Assembly (NCBI GenBank): GCA_038373865.1
Contig: JAXGGA010002349.1
Coordinates: 60,551 to 124,550, forward strand
DNA: 64,000 nt
Origin: Uloborus plumipes
Lineage: Eukaryota > Arthropoda > Arachnida > Araneae > Uloboridae
Reading direction: 5' to 3'
Of this stretch, positions 10,956 to 23,027 are shown in pieces; position 1 is the stretch's first letter, and every line of letters starts with the position of its first letter. The notes under the pieces are model-generated. The model searched no databases. It saw nothing but the letters and a program-made list of their open reading frames with translations, and was not told the origin of the DNA. The position numbers were made by a program, and so were the translations under genes.

Positions 10956-13310
10956 GGGCAATTCCACGTGACTCACGTTACAATTTGACGTGATTTTACA
11001 AAAGTAAATGTTATATATATTAAAGAAATACTATCCCTGATTTAAATAAAGCTGTTGACAGTCATCTGGTATGCAGTGAGAATCTGTGGATGTCAGCATT
11101 TTAAATTTCAACAGAAATAAATGGTGTTTCAACCTGAATTTAACAGCGTGACTCACGTTACAAAAAAAAGGAACTCAAGTTTTTGGGTAATTAAAAACCT
11201 AAGATTCCTGCTCTTTCAGAATAATAAAATTTAAAAACTGCTTTTCATGGCACAAAATATGTTTCTAAGTTGTGATATATACGACAATTAAGTTCATTTT
11301 GCAGTCACTAATTAAGTTATTCAATATTTTGAGTGTGACTCACGTTACATAGTTTCGTGACTCGCGTTACATCTCCGTTTTAGTCCTTTACTTTACATCT
11401 TATTTTGAAAATTTTGTGTAGAGATTTCACCTAAATTCAATTAAAATTAATGCTTAATGGCTTGTTTTCTTTAGTTGATCAGTTTTAAATACAGTAAAAC
11501 CTCTCCGAGCGGTCACTGTTACAAAGCGGCCACCCCTCTTAACGGCCAATTTTTCGCAGCACTAATTTTTTGTCCCATAGACCTAGGGTTAAAATTCTTC
11601 TTAACAGCTGCCATCTAACCTCTCTGAACGGTCACAGAGTGGATTCATCAATTCAATTTTCCAAAACATATGTTTGTTTTTTTTTCTATACTACTTCCCA
11701 TATTTTCTATGCGGCTGCATTGGACTGATTTCAAATTCTCAATTCATACATCTGGAAACTTTTACAGAATATAACACACCATTACATTTCATATGATACC
11801 AATCATAACATTTAATGTTGCATAATATCTGTAAAATTAGTTGACTGCTGTCAGAAGTAGGCTCTTCAAAGAACTTACTTTTCTCATCCACGACTACTGA
11901 TGAATAATTAAATTTTAAGCATCTCAAAAGAGAACAAGTGAGATGTTGACCTTGCTTTTTAAAATTTCTCTTATGTTCCAATTTTATATGTATAAAAAAA
12001 ATTCTCTTACTCAAGCTAGTTTTTTAAATGATTGCTGTTTAGATTTTCTTGGGATAAATAATTTTTTCAGCATGAGTTCAGTGGACATTGAAATCTTCTT
12101 TTCAAATGTATATTACATTTACGGATGAGTATTGAGTAACTCACTTATGACTACAGTTTAACTGTGAGGTGAATTAACGGAATTTCTCCTTGTTTTGGCA
12201 AGTCTTCCTTAGTGTATTTACATATTTGTGTACTTGTTGAAGCGATATTTAAGAAGTTTGAATTTAGCCAAAATTTCCTTTGAAAGTTTCATATGTTTAT
12301 TTTTCAGCTTATATTGAATTGCTAGAAGCAATATCCTTAGCTTTTCGACTTTTCTCGTTAGACATTCTTTCATCCACAATGTTTCTGTTTACATGCAATT
12401 TACTTCCCTTCTTGCTTTAATTTTTCTCGGCACCTTTTCTGTCATACTGCGGTTACTCGTTAAATATATTAAAAAAATTCTTTTACTGGAATGAAAAACC
12501 TTTCTTAGGTACGGAAGAAAAATATGTGCATGCATAAACACATACTACACATTGGAAAGCTGAGGGCCAAAACAGGGACCCAGTGCACTAATTGAAAGAT
12601 TATAAAACACTAAAAGAATTAAAATTATGCTATTTATATTTAATTTTATCAGTATTATTAATTATATATAGGTGTGTACAAGTGTTAACCCTCTCTTTAG
12701 ACCCTAAAATACCATTAGGGCACATTAAATACTTTTAAGAAGTGAATATTAGCTTATATTGGCTGTAACTCACTTTTCGCGTGACTCACGTTACAAAATA
12801 AACATCCTTATTTTTTGAATAAAAAAGCAAAAAACTCTAAATTGGCCGATAATTTCTCTTTTGTAATATACATGAGTAGGAAAAACAGGAAAAAAAAAAT
12901 CATTTATAAGCTATAAAATTTGGAAAAATTAAGTTTTCGTGACTCACGTTACACAAAATTTAATGCTTTAAAAACTACTTAAAAAATTATTTTAAGAATA
13001 AATTTCAAAATGTACTATTAATAATTGTTTTCTTATCGAATAAATCTGCCAGTAAAAAATGCAATTAAATTGTGGAAACATTCTAAACCAATAAAATATG
13101 CTCGTTTAAAATTGTGTCTAGCAGAGAGAGACTTTCACAAGATTGTGAGCTCATATAACAAGTTCTCTTACAAAAAGAAAATGATTCGACTGAAGTTACC
13201 TTATTCTAATTTGTAAACTTCAATCAATATAGAGAACGTACAATAAAAAATTAAAACAATTTTTCAACATTTTTTTTAACACCGAGTTCCCATGCTGCCT
13301 GGAATTGCCC
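10956..13310 (+). mobile_element. Non-coding element with iterated GTGACTCACGTTACA motif
   Basis: Terminal inverted repeats GGGCAATTCCA (10956-10966) and its complement (13300-13310) are flanked by CTAA (10952-10955, 13311-13314), a plausible 4-bp duplication. The 15-mer GTGACTCACGTTACA occurs at 10968, 11148, 11335, 12781 and 12939, and once with a single change at 11357, all on the plus strand. No transposase was recognised. The end and motif resemble those of the element at 62754-63448. The superfamily is not assigned. Confidence 0.65.
11492..11650 (+). mobile_element. Possible pogo/Tigger-type terminus fragment
   Basis: TA followed by CAGTAAAACCTCTCCGAGCG and repeated CGGTCAC/GCGGCCAC/ACGGCCA blocks resembles the ends of pogo-like elements, whose terminal repeat commonly begins CAGTANAACCTC. 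No matching right end was found, so this would be a truncated fragment nested in the iterated-motif element. Confidence 0.4.
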
Positions 13311-13314
13311 CTAA

Positions 13315-16300
13315 GCGACGGCGGCGGCGCATGGGTTCTTTCTGAAATAAACCGATTATTTTCAAGGCTGCCTATAAGCATTGCTGATATGACATTTAGG
13401 TTTTTTCTGCACTAAAAGATGTACTTTCCTATAAATTGTACAGTAAGACCAAAAACTCATTTTTTAATATTCTGTCGCTTAGATGGTTTCTGACATGAAC
13501 GATTAAATTAGAGATTGCTATTTTCAGTTTATCTCGTTTTCGATTATTTTGAGATTCTATGGCTCTAGTCATGTGTACAACTCAGAAATAGCTACACAAT
13601 ATTATTAAAAAGGAAGAAAAGGAAGACTCTCTGCCACGAAATTAAGCGACACAGGAATCAAGTTGATGTTTTTTAATTTCGATATGCTCTCTGAAAAGCA
13701 GTGCATAATTTCAGATGGATTAATTTCTGTGTACTTGAATTTTGAATCAAAAATTCTTTCGATACAGTTTTTTAAAATATTGAGCTGATACTTCAGAATG
13801 TCTACTTTGATAGCAGCAAAAGTTCGTTTGAATTTGCATAAGAAGTAATAAAACCATAATTAATGCTGATTATTTTTAATAATTTATCCTTTTTTTGGAT
13901 ACTTTTAGATTCTTTTTGTTCAGTCGTATATGACTTGGAAACAACTGCACGAAAAAATAAAAGACAGTGTAGATAGGCTCTTTCATGTACTGCTCAAGTA
14001 CGTAGAAATCAATCTAGCTGAAATTATACACTGCTTTTTGGAGAATATCGAATCTGAAAAACATCAATTAGCTTGATTTCTGTGTCTCTGAATTTTGCAT
14101 CTAAGAGATATTCTACATTTTCTAGTATAATATCGTGCAGTGTTTGTCTAATCATACACCAGACTGAAGCCATATGTTGCAAAAAGAGTTGCAATCATTT
14201 ATGGTCGGTTCCTAGTGCGATTTTCAATGACGTTTCAATTAAATAAGTAGAATCAATTTTCAAATTATTCAGGAGCATGAATTTGGGTCACGCACAAGTT
14301 TTTACAAACAATTATAGTTTATGTAATCATCAATCTTAATTTTGTTTACACATCCTTCTTAATTGTATTTTTGAAAGAAAAAAAGAAAGGAGGAAAAAAA
14401 AAACCTCACTCATCACTAAAAAAATAATTGATTAATATTTCTTCCGCACAAAGTTGTACATTATCTGCATAATTTGTTGTGGAAAATGATTAAGCTTCAA
14501 AGAAAAATAATAATGAAAAGAGTAAAATGATTTAAGACTGAGATTTCAATTTATCTTTAATGAACTGCAAAGTTGGGTTTTATGACCAGTACAAAAAACT
14601 TCGTTCTCCAACATTTTTTTAAAAAGTACCAGATTAGTGTAAGTAGCGCATTAAACGAGCTTATTATTGCTTAAGAACTAATTACGTATTTTTGCTTAAG
14701 TTTAAAAACGTGGGATTTTGAATAAATGTATCTTTAAAAGTTACATATAGAATGAAATTTCGCATTGTTCTTAAGCTGTTGTTACACTATTTGTCTCTTT
14801 GTAGTACATTGTTAACAAAATTCAATCTGATTGGGAATCTTGTTTTTGGTTTCCTAACAATTGATTTAATAATTTAATTGCCCTTTTTTGTATTAAATAT
14901 ATTTTATTCGGATAATTATTAAAGGTAACGCATATATTTTTTAAAAACAATATTGTACAGTTCTTGCATTTGCAAAGTCATTAAGTTGTCTTAATGAGTT
15001 GCTAAACGAAATTCTCAGCAAACATGTATGTTTTAATATGCAAAGTATTTTATTGTACATTTTTAGTAGTAAAATCTAATGCAACGTCGTTAATTGTTTT
15101 AGTGCTATAATATTTCTACTTCAAAATATATATTGTCCATATTCTACTCCAATCTTAAAAGAAACGGAATTTAAATAAAAAGTAAATTTTTATGTTATTG
15201 AGACAACAGTTATAAATTCGAAGCAGTGATATACAAATGTGCTACACTATCGACTTAAATAAATACCAGATTCTGTTACTAAAGCTATGCATACCTTCTT
15301 CATTGAATACATTTCAAATGAAGCTTGGAGAGTTGCTAATTAACTCGTTGCGATACTCTCTCTCACCAAATTTCGAAGCTCATTAATTGAGAACGAATAA
15401 CTGAAACCTATTTATAGCGATAAAACAAAACTAGGAGGTATTTTCATTTGGAGTGGAAGATATACTTATACAGTTCTCATGAATGCATGACGTATGAAAT
15501 CTTTTATGTATAATAGAAAAAGGAGTGTGTGTTTGGCTTGAGTTTTTGAAAAACGGTAAGGCTTGGAAACATAGTTTGAATTGCAGATATAGTTTTTGCT
15601 TAGATGTGCACTTCATCCTCTGAGTTTTTAATAAATTAACTAGAAACATTTCATTATTTTTTCTTTGCAATTTACAGCAATTTTTATCCAATAGAGTCTC
15701 TGTTGTGCTCATACATTATTTTGCAAATGGGGAAACTCAGTTTAGTTGCTTTATATTGTTAAGAGTTTGTAACATGAAAATTGCATGGTTAAACTGTAAT
15801 ATTCGAGGACACATTGATAGTTCACCCACGCTGTGTTTGTAAATAAAGGTTGCCCTTTTTTGTCTAAGTCTTAAGATAATTTTTTTCTCGCTAATGCCTG
15901 GTATTAGCTAACTTTAAATGAGCTAGGTATGAAAAAGAAAATTTTCTCGGTAAAAAAAAGACGAGGGAGTTACAGGAAACACTTAAATTTAACTTTCAGT
16001 ATTTCATAAAACAAGAAGTGGAGGTGATGGTAATTAACTGCACTGGCTGGAACAGTTGCGTCAACAAATCTGCATAAAGCATAATTTAGAAGACTTTTAT
16101 TTTAGACAGGAACTATACCTTTCTTCGTTAGAGCTTTTGATTCAATCCAATTAAATCAAAATGTCTCGGTCACTCCGCAGTAATAGCAATTTATACAATA
16201 TGTGGAGGCTGAATTTTAACTGTGCATAGAATAACACAAATAATACAATGATTGCGTGGTGGACATAGTTACATAGCAGAGCTCATTATATGTTGACAAA

Positions 16301-16594
16301 ACACGTTGGTGTTAGTTATGATGTGTTTCATATCCTTGTTGTGTAAAAATTTCTTTTCATTGTACGGGTTTCTATAGCCTAACTTACCAGATATTGAGTT
16401 CCAATCAAGTTTCAGATGTCATTTGCATACTTTTTGTAAAAAGCAAAACAGCACAATTTGAATTCTTTTGTTTCAGAGTTTGTAAATTTAATGCGTCTTA
16501 CGTTTGTGGCGATGCAGTTTAAGATTTGTCAGAGGATCATGATAAAACCATTATTTATCCGTTGTAAAAATGTTATTTGGTTTAATTTCGTAAA
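13315..16594. other. AT-rich stretch, no feature seen
   Basis: A short GGCGGCGGCGC run lies at 13319-13329. Nothing else was recognised. Confidence 0.4.
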
Positions 16595-16596
16595 TA

Positions 16597-17868
16597 TTGG
16601 GTCATTTAAAAAGTCCTCGCGCTTTTTTCTAACCCGATGGTTTGACGTATATATTTCGAGCAACACTAATCCAATTGGGTTATATGAGTATTCGTTTGAA
16701 AGGTGGCATTTCAGGCTACTTTTTTATGACCACGTTCAAGTCTTTCGCCAATCGAGTAAAAAGTTAGAGCGTTTTAAAAAATGACTGAAATATCTGAAAA
16801 ATACGATAGGTAATGCTTTTCCACTGCAAAAAAGATAAGAATGCTACAAGAACGGCCGATGTTTTTTAAAAATGTTATGTAAGGATGCAATGAGTGAACT
16901 CCGTGATCAAAAGAGGTATACTTTATTCCGTTCCGGAAATTTCGATGTCAAAGATACACCTCTCTCTGGTCGGCTATTCACTGAAAAAGTCGATGAAGTT
17001 TTTCAACTGGTTTAGCGGGACCAACGCGTAAGCTCTTAAAAGATGGAGGAGACACTTAACATCAACCACATAACAGTTTGGGATCCTCTGAAGAGAACAG
17101 GTTGCTCAAAGAAGCTCCATGTTTGGGTGACACAAGAATTACCGAAAAAAAAATTGATCGACAGAGCTACCATCAGTAAAACGCTTCTAAGGAGATCCGA
17201 AATCGATTCTTTTTGAAGCAAATTATTACAGGAGATGAAAAATGGATTAGATACGAGACAATGAAATGCATGCGATCTCGGTAAAGGGCTGTGACCCACC
17301 ACAAACGACTTCAAATCCAGGATTGACGGTAAAAAGGTGTTTCGTAGAAATGGAAGGGCATTGCTCATAATGAACTGATACAACCTGGCGCAACAGTAAA
17401 TTCTGTCCTCTATTGTGCATAACTCAACTGTTTCAATGAAGCAATCAAGAAAATGCGACCAGAATTGGCCAACAGAAAAGGAGTTGTGTTCCACCATGAT
17501 AATGCTAAGCCACACTTATCTTTGATGACTTAGAATAAATCGAAGAAACTTGGTTATGAACTTTTGGTGCATCTAACGTATAGGCCGGACCTTGCTAATT
17601 TTGATTATCATTAGTTTCAGTCTCTGAAAAATTCTTTTGATGGCAAAAAATCGGCTAACTGAACAGTCGCTGAAAATCACTTGGCTAAGTTTTTCGCCGA
17701 TAAACCTCAGAATTTTTTCACCAATGAAATTATGCAGCTACCGAGGGAATAGCCAAAGGTCATAAATAATAATGAGTATATGCACTTAGATTAAAATTAA
17801 TTTTCAAATAAAAAAATTCTTACTCAAAAACTTACGAAAAAAGCGCGAAGACTTTTTAAATGACCCAA
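16597..17868 (+). mobile_element. mariner element, decayed
   Basis: Inverted ends beginning TTGGGTCATTTAAAAAGTC (left 16597, right end 17868) match over about 32 bases with one mismatch and are flanked by TA (16595-16596, 17869-17870). The length of 1272 bp is typical of mariner. The interior carries a plus-strand transposase fossil. Confidence 0.93.
16783..17752 (+). pseudogene. mariner transposase, multiply disrupted (DD34D)
   Basis: The family's motifs are readable in pieces: GDEKWIRYE (17231-17257, first catalytic Asp), HHDNAKPH (17492-17515, second Asp), and PDLANFDY in place of the usual SPDLAPSDY (third Asp codon 17603-17605). The second and third Asp are in one frame with exactly 34 residues between them, defining mariner. 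Blocks such as AEEL/NIDHKTV-like and NRKGVVFHHD are also visible. Several in-frame stops and frameshifts, for example in the N-terminal part at 16807-16910, prevent any product. The probable original start is the ATG at 16783. An old insertion. Confidence 0.9.
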
Positions 17869-17870
17869 TA

Positions 17871-18710
17871 TGTTTCTAATTGATTTCTTAATGTAACTTT
17901 TGCAAAAATGTGGTGTTTTATTTTCACTGCCACTGTGTGTAGCTAATTTTCTAGCACGAATAAACAGGAAAATTGAATCAAAATTCCTACCATTTTCAAT
18001 ACGCGTCATCATATACGGCTTTCGATGAAATTAATAGCTTTATTACGCAACATAAAATAATTTGTACAGCCTTGTAATCTCCAAGAATTTTCTCACATGC
18101 AATTATTTAGCATAATAAATGCAAGTCAACGACAATAATCTCCATTTTCATACACGACCGAGAACCGATGTCTAAAGTTCACTCAGTTAAAAGCGATAAA
18201 TCCCATTTTTATCTCAAAATTCAATGCACCGTTAAGAAGGACACGAATAAAATTAATTAACAAATAATCCCACTTTCGCCCCAGTAAGCAGAGAACGTGT
18301 TGAAGTGATGAATTGCTAGGAAATTGGAAGTTCTTTTCTAAAAGGAAGACTAGAGAACGGACATTTACGACCACAAAATTTGTCATGAGATGAGGTTGTT
18401 GGTTAAAGATTGATTATTTGAAAGATGCCATGAAATTGAGATTTTCGTGACTTTATTTTCAGACTTGCAAATACTTGATACGAAGAAATATGTAAATATG
18501 AGTTTAAACTATGAGTTTATTTTGGTAAAGCGATATTTTAAGATAAAGGTGAGAAAATAAAGTTTATCCTTTTTAGATTGTGCATCTTGTTTATCCTTTT
18601 TAGATTGTGCATCTTGGTATTCATTTGCTTTTATCATTTTTTTTTTGTGTGCAATTATAGGTTTTAAAATGTTTTTCAACAAAGAGGTAACAAAAAAAGA
18701 GTTTAGAGCC
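17871..18710. other. AT-rich stretch, no gene
   Basis: Nothing recognisable except a 27-bp tandem duplication at 18563-18616, annotated separately. Confidence 0.4.
18563..18616. repeat. 27-bp exact tandem duplication
   Basis: A unit beginning TTTATCCTTTTTAGATTGTG occurs twice head to tail without change (18563-18589, 18590-18616), a recent slippage or duplication. Confidence 0.95.
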
Positions 18711-19106
18711 AGGGCTGTGGAGTAGGATAACAAAATGACCGATTTCGGATCCGATTCCGACTTCTTTAATCAAAAATTAGTTCGACTCCCCCACAGCGCT
18801 GCTTAGAGTATCATACTCGGTGGGAAATCCATAGACTCCGATTTCGACTGCTTAAATTTTAAAGTCTTCGACTCCCGACTCTATCTGATTTTCCTCAATA
18901 TTAGTTCCACGAATGACTCCGCAGCACTGGTAAGAGACTAGAACTCGGAGGAAAATGGATTGACCTCGACTTTGACTCCAGAAATTTTAAGGTCTTCGAC
19001 ATACAATTCCAAAACATTTATTCCAAATCTAGTCTGCCTCTGACTCCGCAGCACTGGCTCGGAGGGGGGACTCGGAGGGGAATTGATACACAGAAGAAAA
19101 AAAAAC

Positions 19107-19265
19107 TGTTGCTTTTACAGTATGATACAGGCTGCCGAGGTTCCAGTTCAAAACTGTAAGCTATACAGTAATAAATTGTAAAATTAGAACCTTTACAATT
19201 TATTAATGTGCACTTTACAGTTTTAAACTGGAACGTTAGCTGCCAGTATTATACTGTAAAAAATA
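19107..19265. mobile_element. Foldback MITE, TTTTTACAGTATAATAC family
   Basis: The left arm (TTTTACAGTATGATACAGGC, then CTGCCGAGGTTCCAGTT) is the inverted partner of the right arm ending TATTATACTGTAAAAA. It is inserted in the GACTCC array. It is a sister of the 20377-20577 copy and relates to the tandem block at 7779-8045. Confidence 0.75.
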
Positions 19266-19267
19266 TA

Positions 19268-19495
19268 CCGTAAAGTCGGGTTACTTGGACCCACAAGGAG
19301 GTTACTTGAGCCCACAGTAAAATGATAAAATCTGGGTTTGGTACTAGCATTAGAGACTGCAGAGTGCTTCTACCTAGAGGAGAAACGAGGAACTACGTGC
19401 AAGTCTTCAACTAATAAGTACCAAACCTAGATTTTATCATTTTACTGTAATGGGCTCAAGTAACCCCTTAGGGTCCAAGTAACCCGACTTTACGG
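19268..19495. mobile_element. 228-bp palindromic MITE with TA duplication
   Basis: Arms of about 80 bp starting CCGTAAAGTCGGGTTACTTG at the left are inverted at the right end, flanked by TA (19266-19267, 19496-19497). Both arms hold the words GGGTTACTTGGACCC and TTACTTGAGCCCA. The short loop between the GGTAC-ended arms is unique. TA duplication fits Tc1/mariner mobilisation. Confidence 0.85.
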
Positions 19496-19620
19496 TAGTT
19501 CATTTTTTACGTGTAGACTTCGACTTTGATTCTTGAAATTTTAGAGTCTTTAACTCCCGACTCCAACTCCTTCACCACAACATAATTCTGACTCTTATTC
19601 TACGACTCAGAGTGCGAACC

Positions 19621-20376
19621 TTGCTTTGAACAAATAATTTGCATGCATTTACAATCTATGGTTGCGTTAAAAGAATATTTATCATTTTAATTTTTTGCAC
19701 AAACTTTTACAAAGCCTTTTTCTTTCAATTTTTTTTGTAATTAAGGCACAGGTTTTTCTGAATGAGATATTGCAATACGAGTTGATAATTTCTGGTAATT
19801 CTAAAAGAGATAGTGTCCATGTATTGTCACCTTTTGCTTCTCTATTTGACCGTGACTTTTATAGTACGAAATAAAATAAAGTAGTGTATATGAATTTTTT
19901 TTTTCCAAAATGTGCGGTAAGAAACACTCAGTACTAAATACGTTCTTTTTTTGCATATTACACATGCTTTTTTTCCCATTAAAGATTACTTCATTTTATT
20001 GTGCACAATGTGAGATGCTTGACGAAAACGAGACTACTGATGTGCACTTGGTATTATCGTATTGTATTTTAAAGACAGATTGTTTGCGCAAAATGTAAAA
20101 GAAATTCCCATTCAAAAATATGAAAATTTAAAGTAGGGTTGCTTGCTTTACAAAAGTAAAGCAAGAAACAAACGTATTCTCCGAGTTTAATAATTAAACG
20201 TGTTTTCTAGACGTTTTTAAACCTATAACAAAAATTTGCAATTGGTATTCTTAATTCTTTTAAACTTGAGCAGCGACATACATTTTAATGACGAAATATC
20301 TTGTCGGAAAATAAAATTTATCCCTATAATGTGACAAAATTTCTCTATCAAGTTTTGAAGAACAACCAAAATGCAA
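19621..20376. other. AT-rich stretch, no feature seen
   Basis: No repeat or gene recognised. Confidence 0.4.
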
Positions 20377-20577
20377 GAAATTAACTTGTTTTTATGGTAT
20401 AATATTGGTAGCTGAGGTTTCAGTTTAAAAATGTAAAATTCATAGTAAAAACTAAAATTAGAAAATTTTCAACTTATTACAGTAAAAATAGCATTTTTAC
20501 AGTTTATTACTCTGTATTTTACAGTTTCAAACTAGAACCTTGGCTGCCAGTATTATACTGTGAAACCAAGTTTAATT
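20377..20577. mobile_element. Foldback MITE, TTTTTACAGTATAATAC family, second copy
   Basis: Ends AATTAACTTGTTTTTATGGT and, inverted, AATTAAACTTGGTTTCACAG enclose arms with TATAATATTGGTAGCTGAGG and its near-complement CCTTGGCTGCCAGTATTATA. Internal TTTTACAGT words match the 19107 element. Confidence 0.72.
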
Positions 20578-21259
20578 TTTGCAGTGCAGTGCATTATGCG
20601 AATAAAGTTAATAATCGCGAAAAATTTTCATAACATTTTTCTTTTCATTGCGTCATATTTTTTTTACTAAGTTTACTCCCCCTTCCTCCTAAATACTAAC
20701 ATATTTCCTTCCGAAACGATTTTAGCAAAAATCACATGAAAGATTTATTTTTCTGACACATTTTTGCATCTAAAAAAACCTTGGAAAAAATTTGAAGCCT
20801 TTTGCTTTTTGAGAAATAGATGATTTTACAAGTAATGCGTGTATAACTTTTCGAAACAGAAATGTATATCTGCGTTTCCTTGCAGTAAAGACCACCATTC
20901 CTTATTTGATCTAAAAGAAGAAAATGGGATATAAATCCCCTCAGATGCAGGAAATACATTTTCTCAATGTTTCCAAACATTTTTCAAAATATTTTGGTAA
21001 ATAGTATTTTATGCCGATTTTTGCATGCATGTTATTTAGAAGTTTAACAAATTTCAAGCCAGATAAAAAAGCCAGATATTTTGGATAAAGTTCATTTTTA
21101 ATTGTTTAAAGTAGAAGAAAAAAATAATTTACTTGTTTAAAGTTCCTATATAGCCTCATATAAAAGCTATAGCGATCTTAGAAAATGTTTTAAAAAATGA
21201 GACAGTAATAGGTCCATCATGAATATGGTTGATTATTACCTTTGTACATGGACAAAGAG
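20578..21259. other. AT-rich stretch, no feature seen
   Basis: No repeat or gene recognised. Confidence 0.4.
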
Positions 21260-22484
21260 CATAAGGTAAGTGCTCCAGCAGTCGGCCACAATGACATAAA
21301 ACTGCTCATAAATAGTATATTTTAAATTCAAAATCGGATATTAAGCATTCACACATTATTTTATTGATCCCCAAGTATCAACCAATGACAGTTAAGTTTT
21401 GGGTATTTTTCTTGCATAAGTAATAAGTCGTTTTATTTTAGGTATTGCAAACGTCATCCTAGTTTGTGATTCTGCTTAATTTTTTGTTAAGCGAACACAT
21501 CTTCCTTTAATGGTAAGTGTTCTTCTTATTTTCATTTTACTGTTCATTTGAGTAAATTTTTTTGTAATGGAGTACATAAAATAATTTTTCAAAGAAAAAC
21601 AAACTTGTTCTATGGTTCAATTGTTTTATAAAGGGTGGCCGACCACTGGGTATAGAATTGCTCTGCGTTTCCAATAGTCGACCATGTCAGGTCGACCACT
21701 GATTCTAATTACTTTATTCGAAATATAGAAATGGCGTTCAAATTCGACATCTCTGCATTAATAAATATGTTTCAGTTTGCAGACGATTGAAAAAGGATGT
21801 AGCAATATCCTATAAGATTGGCAAAGGCGAAGTGGCCAACTACTGGGATCAACGTGGCCGAGCACTGGTTTTCTGTGGCCGACTACTGGAGCATTTACTA
21901 GTATTGATAACAGCTTGGATTTTAATATATATATATATACATATATATTTAATTTCTTAAACAATTTGGTGAATCAATATTACAAAGGTACATTATAAAA
22001 TTTTACGATGTTTTTGTTGCTGCATTGATAGCTGGAAGTTCAAGGTTAATTAAGATTAACAAATGATCTCTTAAATGGCTGACTACTGAAGCACTTACCC
22101 TAGCAGCACAATCTCATCGGCCGATGATCGGCCATTCATCGAAACCCGATGAAATTCTCATCGGCCGATGATCGGGTTTCGATGACTTCTCATCGGGAAT
22201 TGCTCCAATATGTCTCATCGGCCAAACAGAATCCGAGCAGCAAAATCCGACGAGTTTGCGATGAGATTTGGATCAATTTACGAGCAGTGCAGTCCCGTGC
22301 CGATGAATTTAGGATCAATTTTTGATGAAAATACGATGTGATTTAGATGAATATACGAGCAGTGTAGTTCCGTGGCAATAAATTTTGGATCAAAATACGA
22401 TGAAAATTGGATCAATGTACGCGCAGTTTAGTTCCGTGGCGATGAATTTTGGAACCTCTTTTTTATTTCCCCCAACCAGGTGCG

Positions 22485-22557
22485 ACTGGCCAACTCCAGC
22501 ATCGAACCCGAGTTGTCGGCGCGGAAAGCCAACGCTCTACCACTACGCCACCAAGTC
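22485..22557 (-). other. tRNA-like segment (pseudo-tRNA or SINE head), Gly-like
   Basis: Read on the minus strand, TGGCGTAGTGG (22540-22550) is a good A box followed by TAGAGC, and GGTTCGATGCT (22498-22508) is a good B box. A five-pair anticodon arm TTGGC/GCCGA encloses a seven-base loop with TCC in the anticodon position, suggesting a glycine-type ancestor. The acceptor ends do not pair well and no CCA-adjacent stem is clear, so it is called tRNA-like, not a tRNA gene. Confidence 0.6.
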
Positions 22558-22608
22558 TACGAATAATGAGACCAACACTGCATATTTAACAAAAATTTGA
22601 GATTGGGA

Positions 22609-23027
22609 AAATTTTCATCAGAAAATTTGATCTTTACGACCTCTTTCCGATGAAATCTGTAGCTTGGCATATTTTCATCGGGAAATTTGATTGGAAGTAT
22701 ATAGTTTTCCGATAAAACATAGCTCGGTTAATTTTCATCGGGAAACTTGATCGGAAGGATATCATTTTCCGATGGAATTTTACTCATCTTATTTTCATCG
22801 GGAAACTTGATCGGAAGGATATCATTTTCCGATGGAATTTTGCTCATCTTATTTTCATCGGGAAACTTGATCGGAAGGATATCATTTCCGATGGAATTTA
22901 CTCGTCTTATTTTCATCGGGAAACTTGATCGGAAGGATATCATTTTCCGATGGAATTTTGCTCATCTTATTTTCATCGGGAAAGTTGATCGGAAGGATAT
23001 CGCTTTCCGATGAAAAGTAGCTCATCG
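22609..23027. repeat. Tandem repeat, 58-60-bp unit, about seven copies
   Basis: Units contain CATCGGGAAACTTGATCGGA and ATATCATTTTCCGATGGAA; the central copies at 22741, 22801, 22861 and 22919 are nearly identical and the flanking ones are degenerate. Each unit holds a short inverted repeat (CATCGG-GAAA/TTTTCCGATG), so each can fold into a hairpin. This explains the repetitive open frames in both strands here. Confidence 0.95.

Larger units (their letters stand above)
18712..19620. repeat. GACTCC-rich imperfect tandem repeat, interrupted by MITEs
   Basis: Units of about 120-126 bp start near 18789, 18915 and 19035 and share GACTCCGCAGCACTGG, ACTCGGAGG, ATTTTAARGTCTTCGAC and CGACTCC words. The array is interrupted at about 19088-19515 by two foldback elements and resumes at about 19516 with TTCGACTTTGATTCTTGAAA. 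GACTCC-rich dispersed tandem repeats occur in many invertebrate genomes. Confidence 0.7.

Noticed and set aside
16458..16784. 108-codon open frame
   Set aside because: It crosses the left inverted repeat of the mariner element and stops at the transposase start; chance frame.
17036..17515. 159-codon open frame on the minus strand
   Set aside because: It runs antisense to the mariner transposase fossil and has no recognisable domain; the plus strand carries the catalytic motifs.
22728..23013. Repetitive open frames on both strands
   Set aside because: They are translations of the 60-bp tandem array, whose unit length is a multiple of three in several copies.
22609..23027. CRISPR-like repeat layout
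   Set aside because: Units are continuous without unique spacers, and the genome is eukaryotic.
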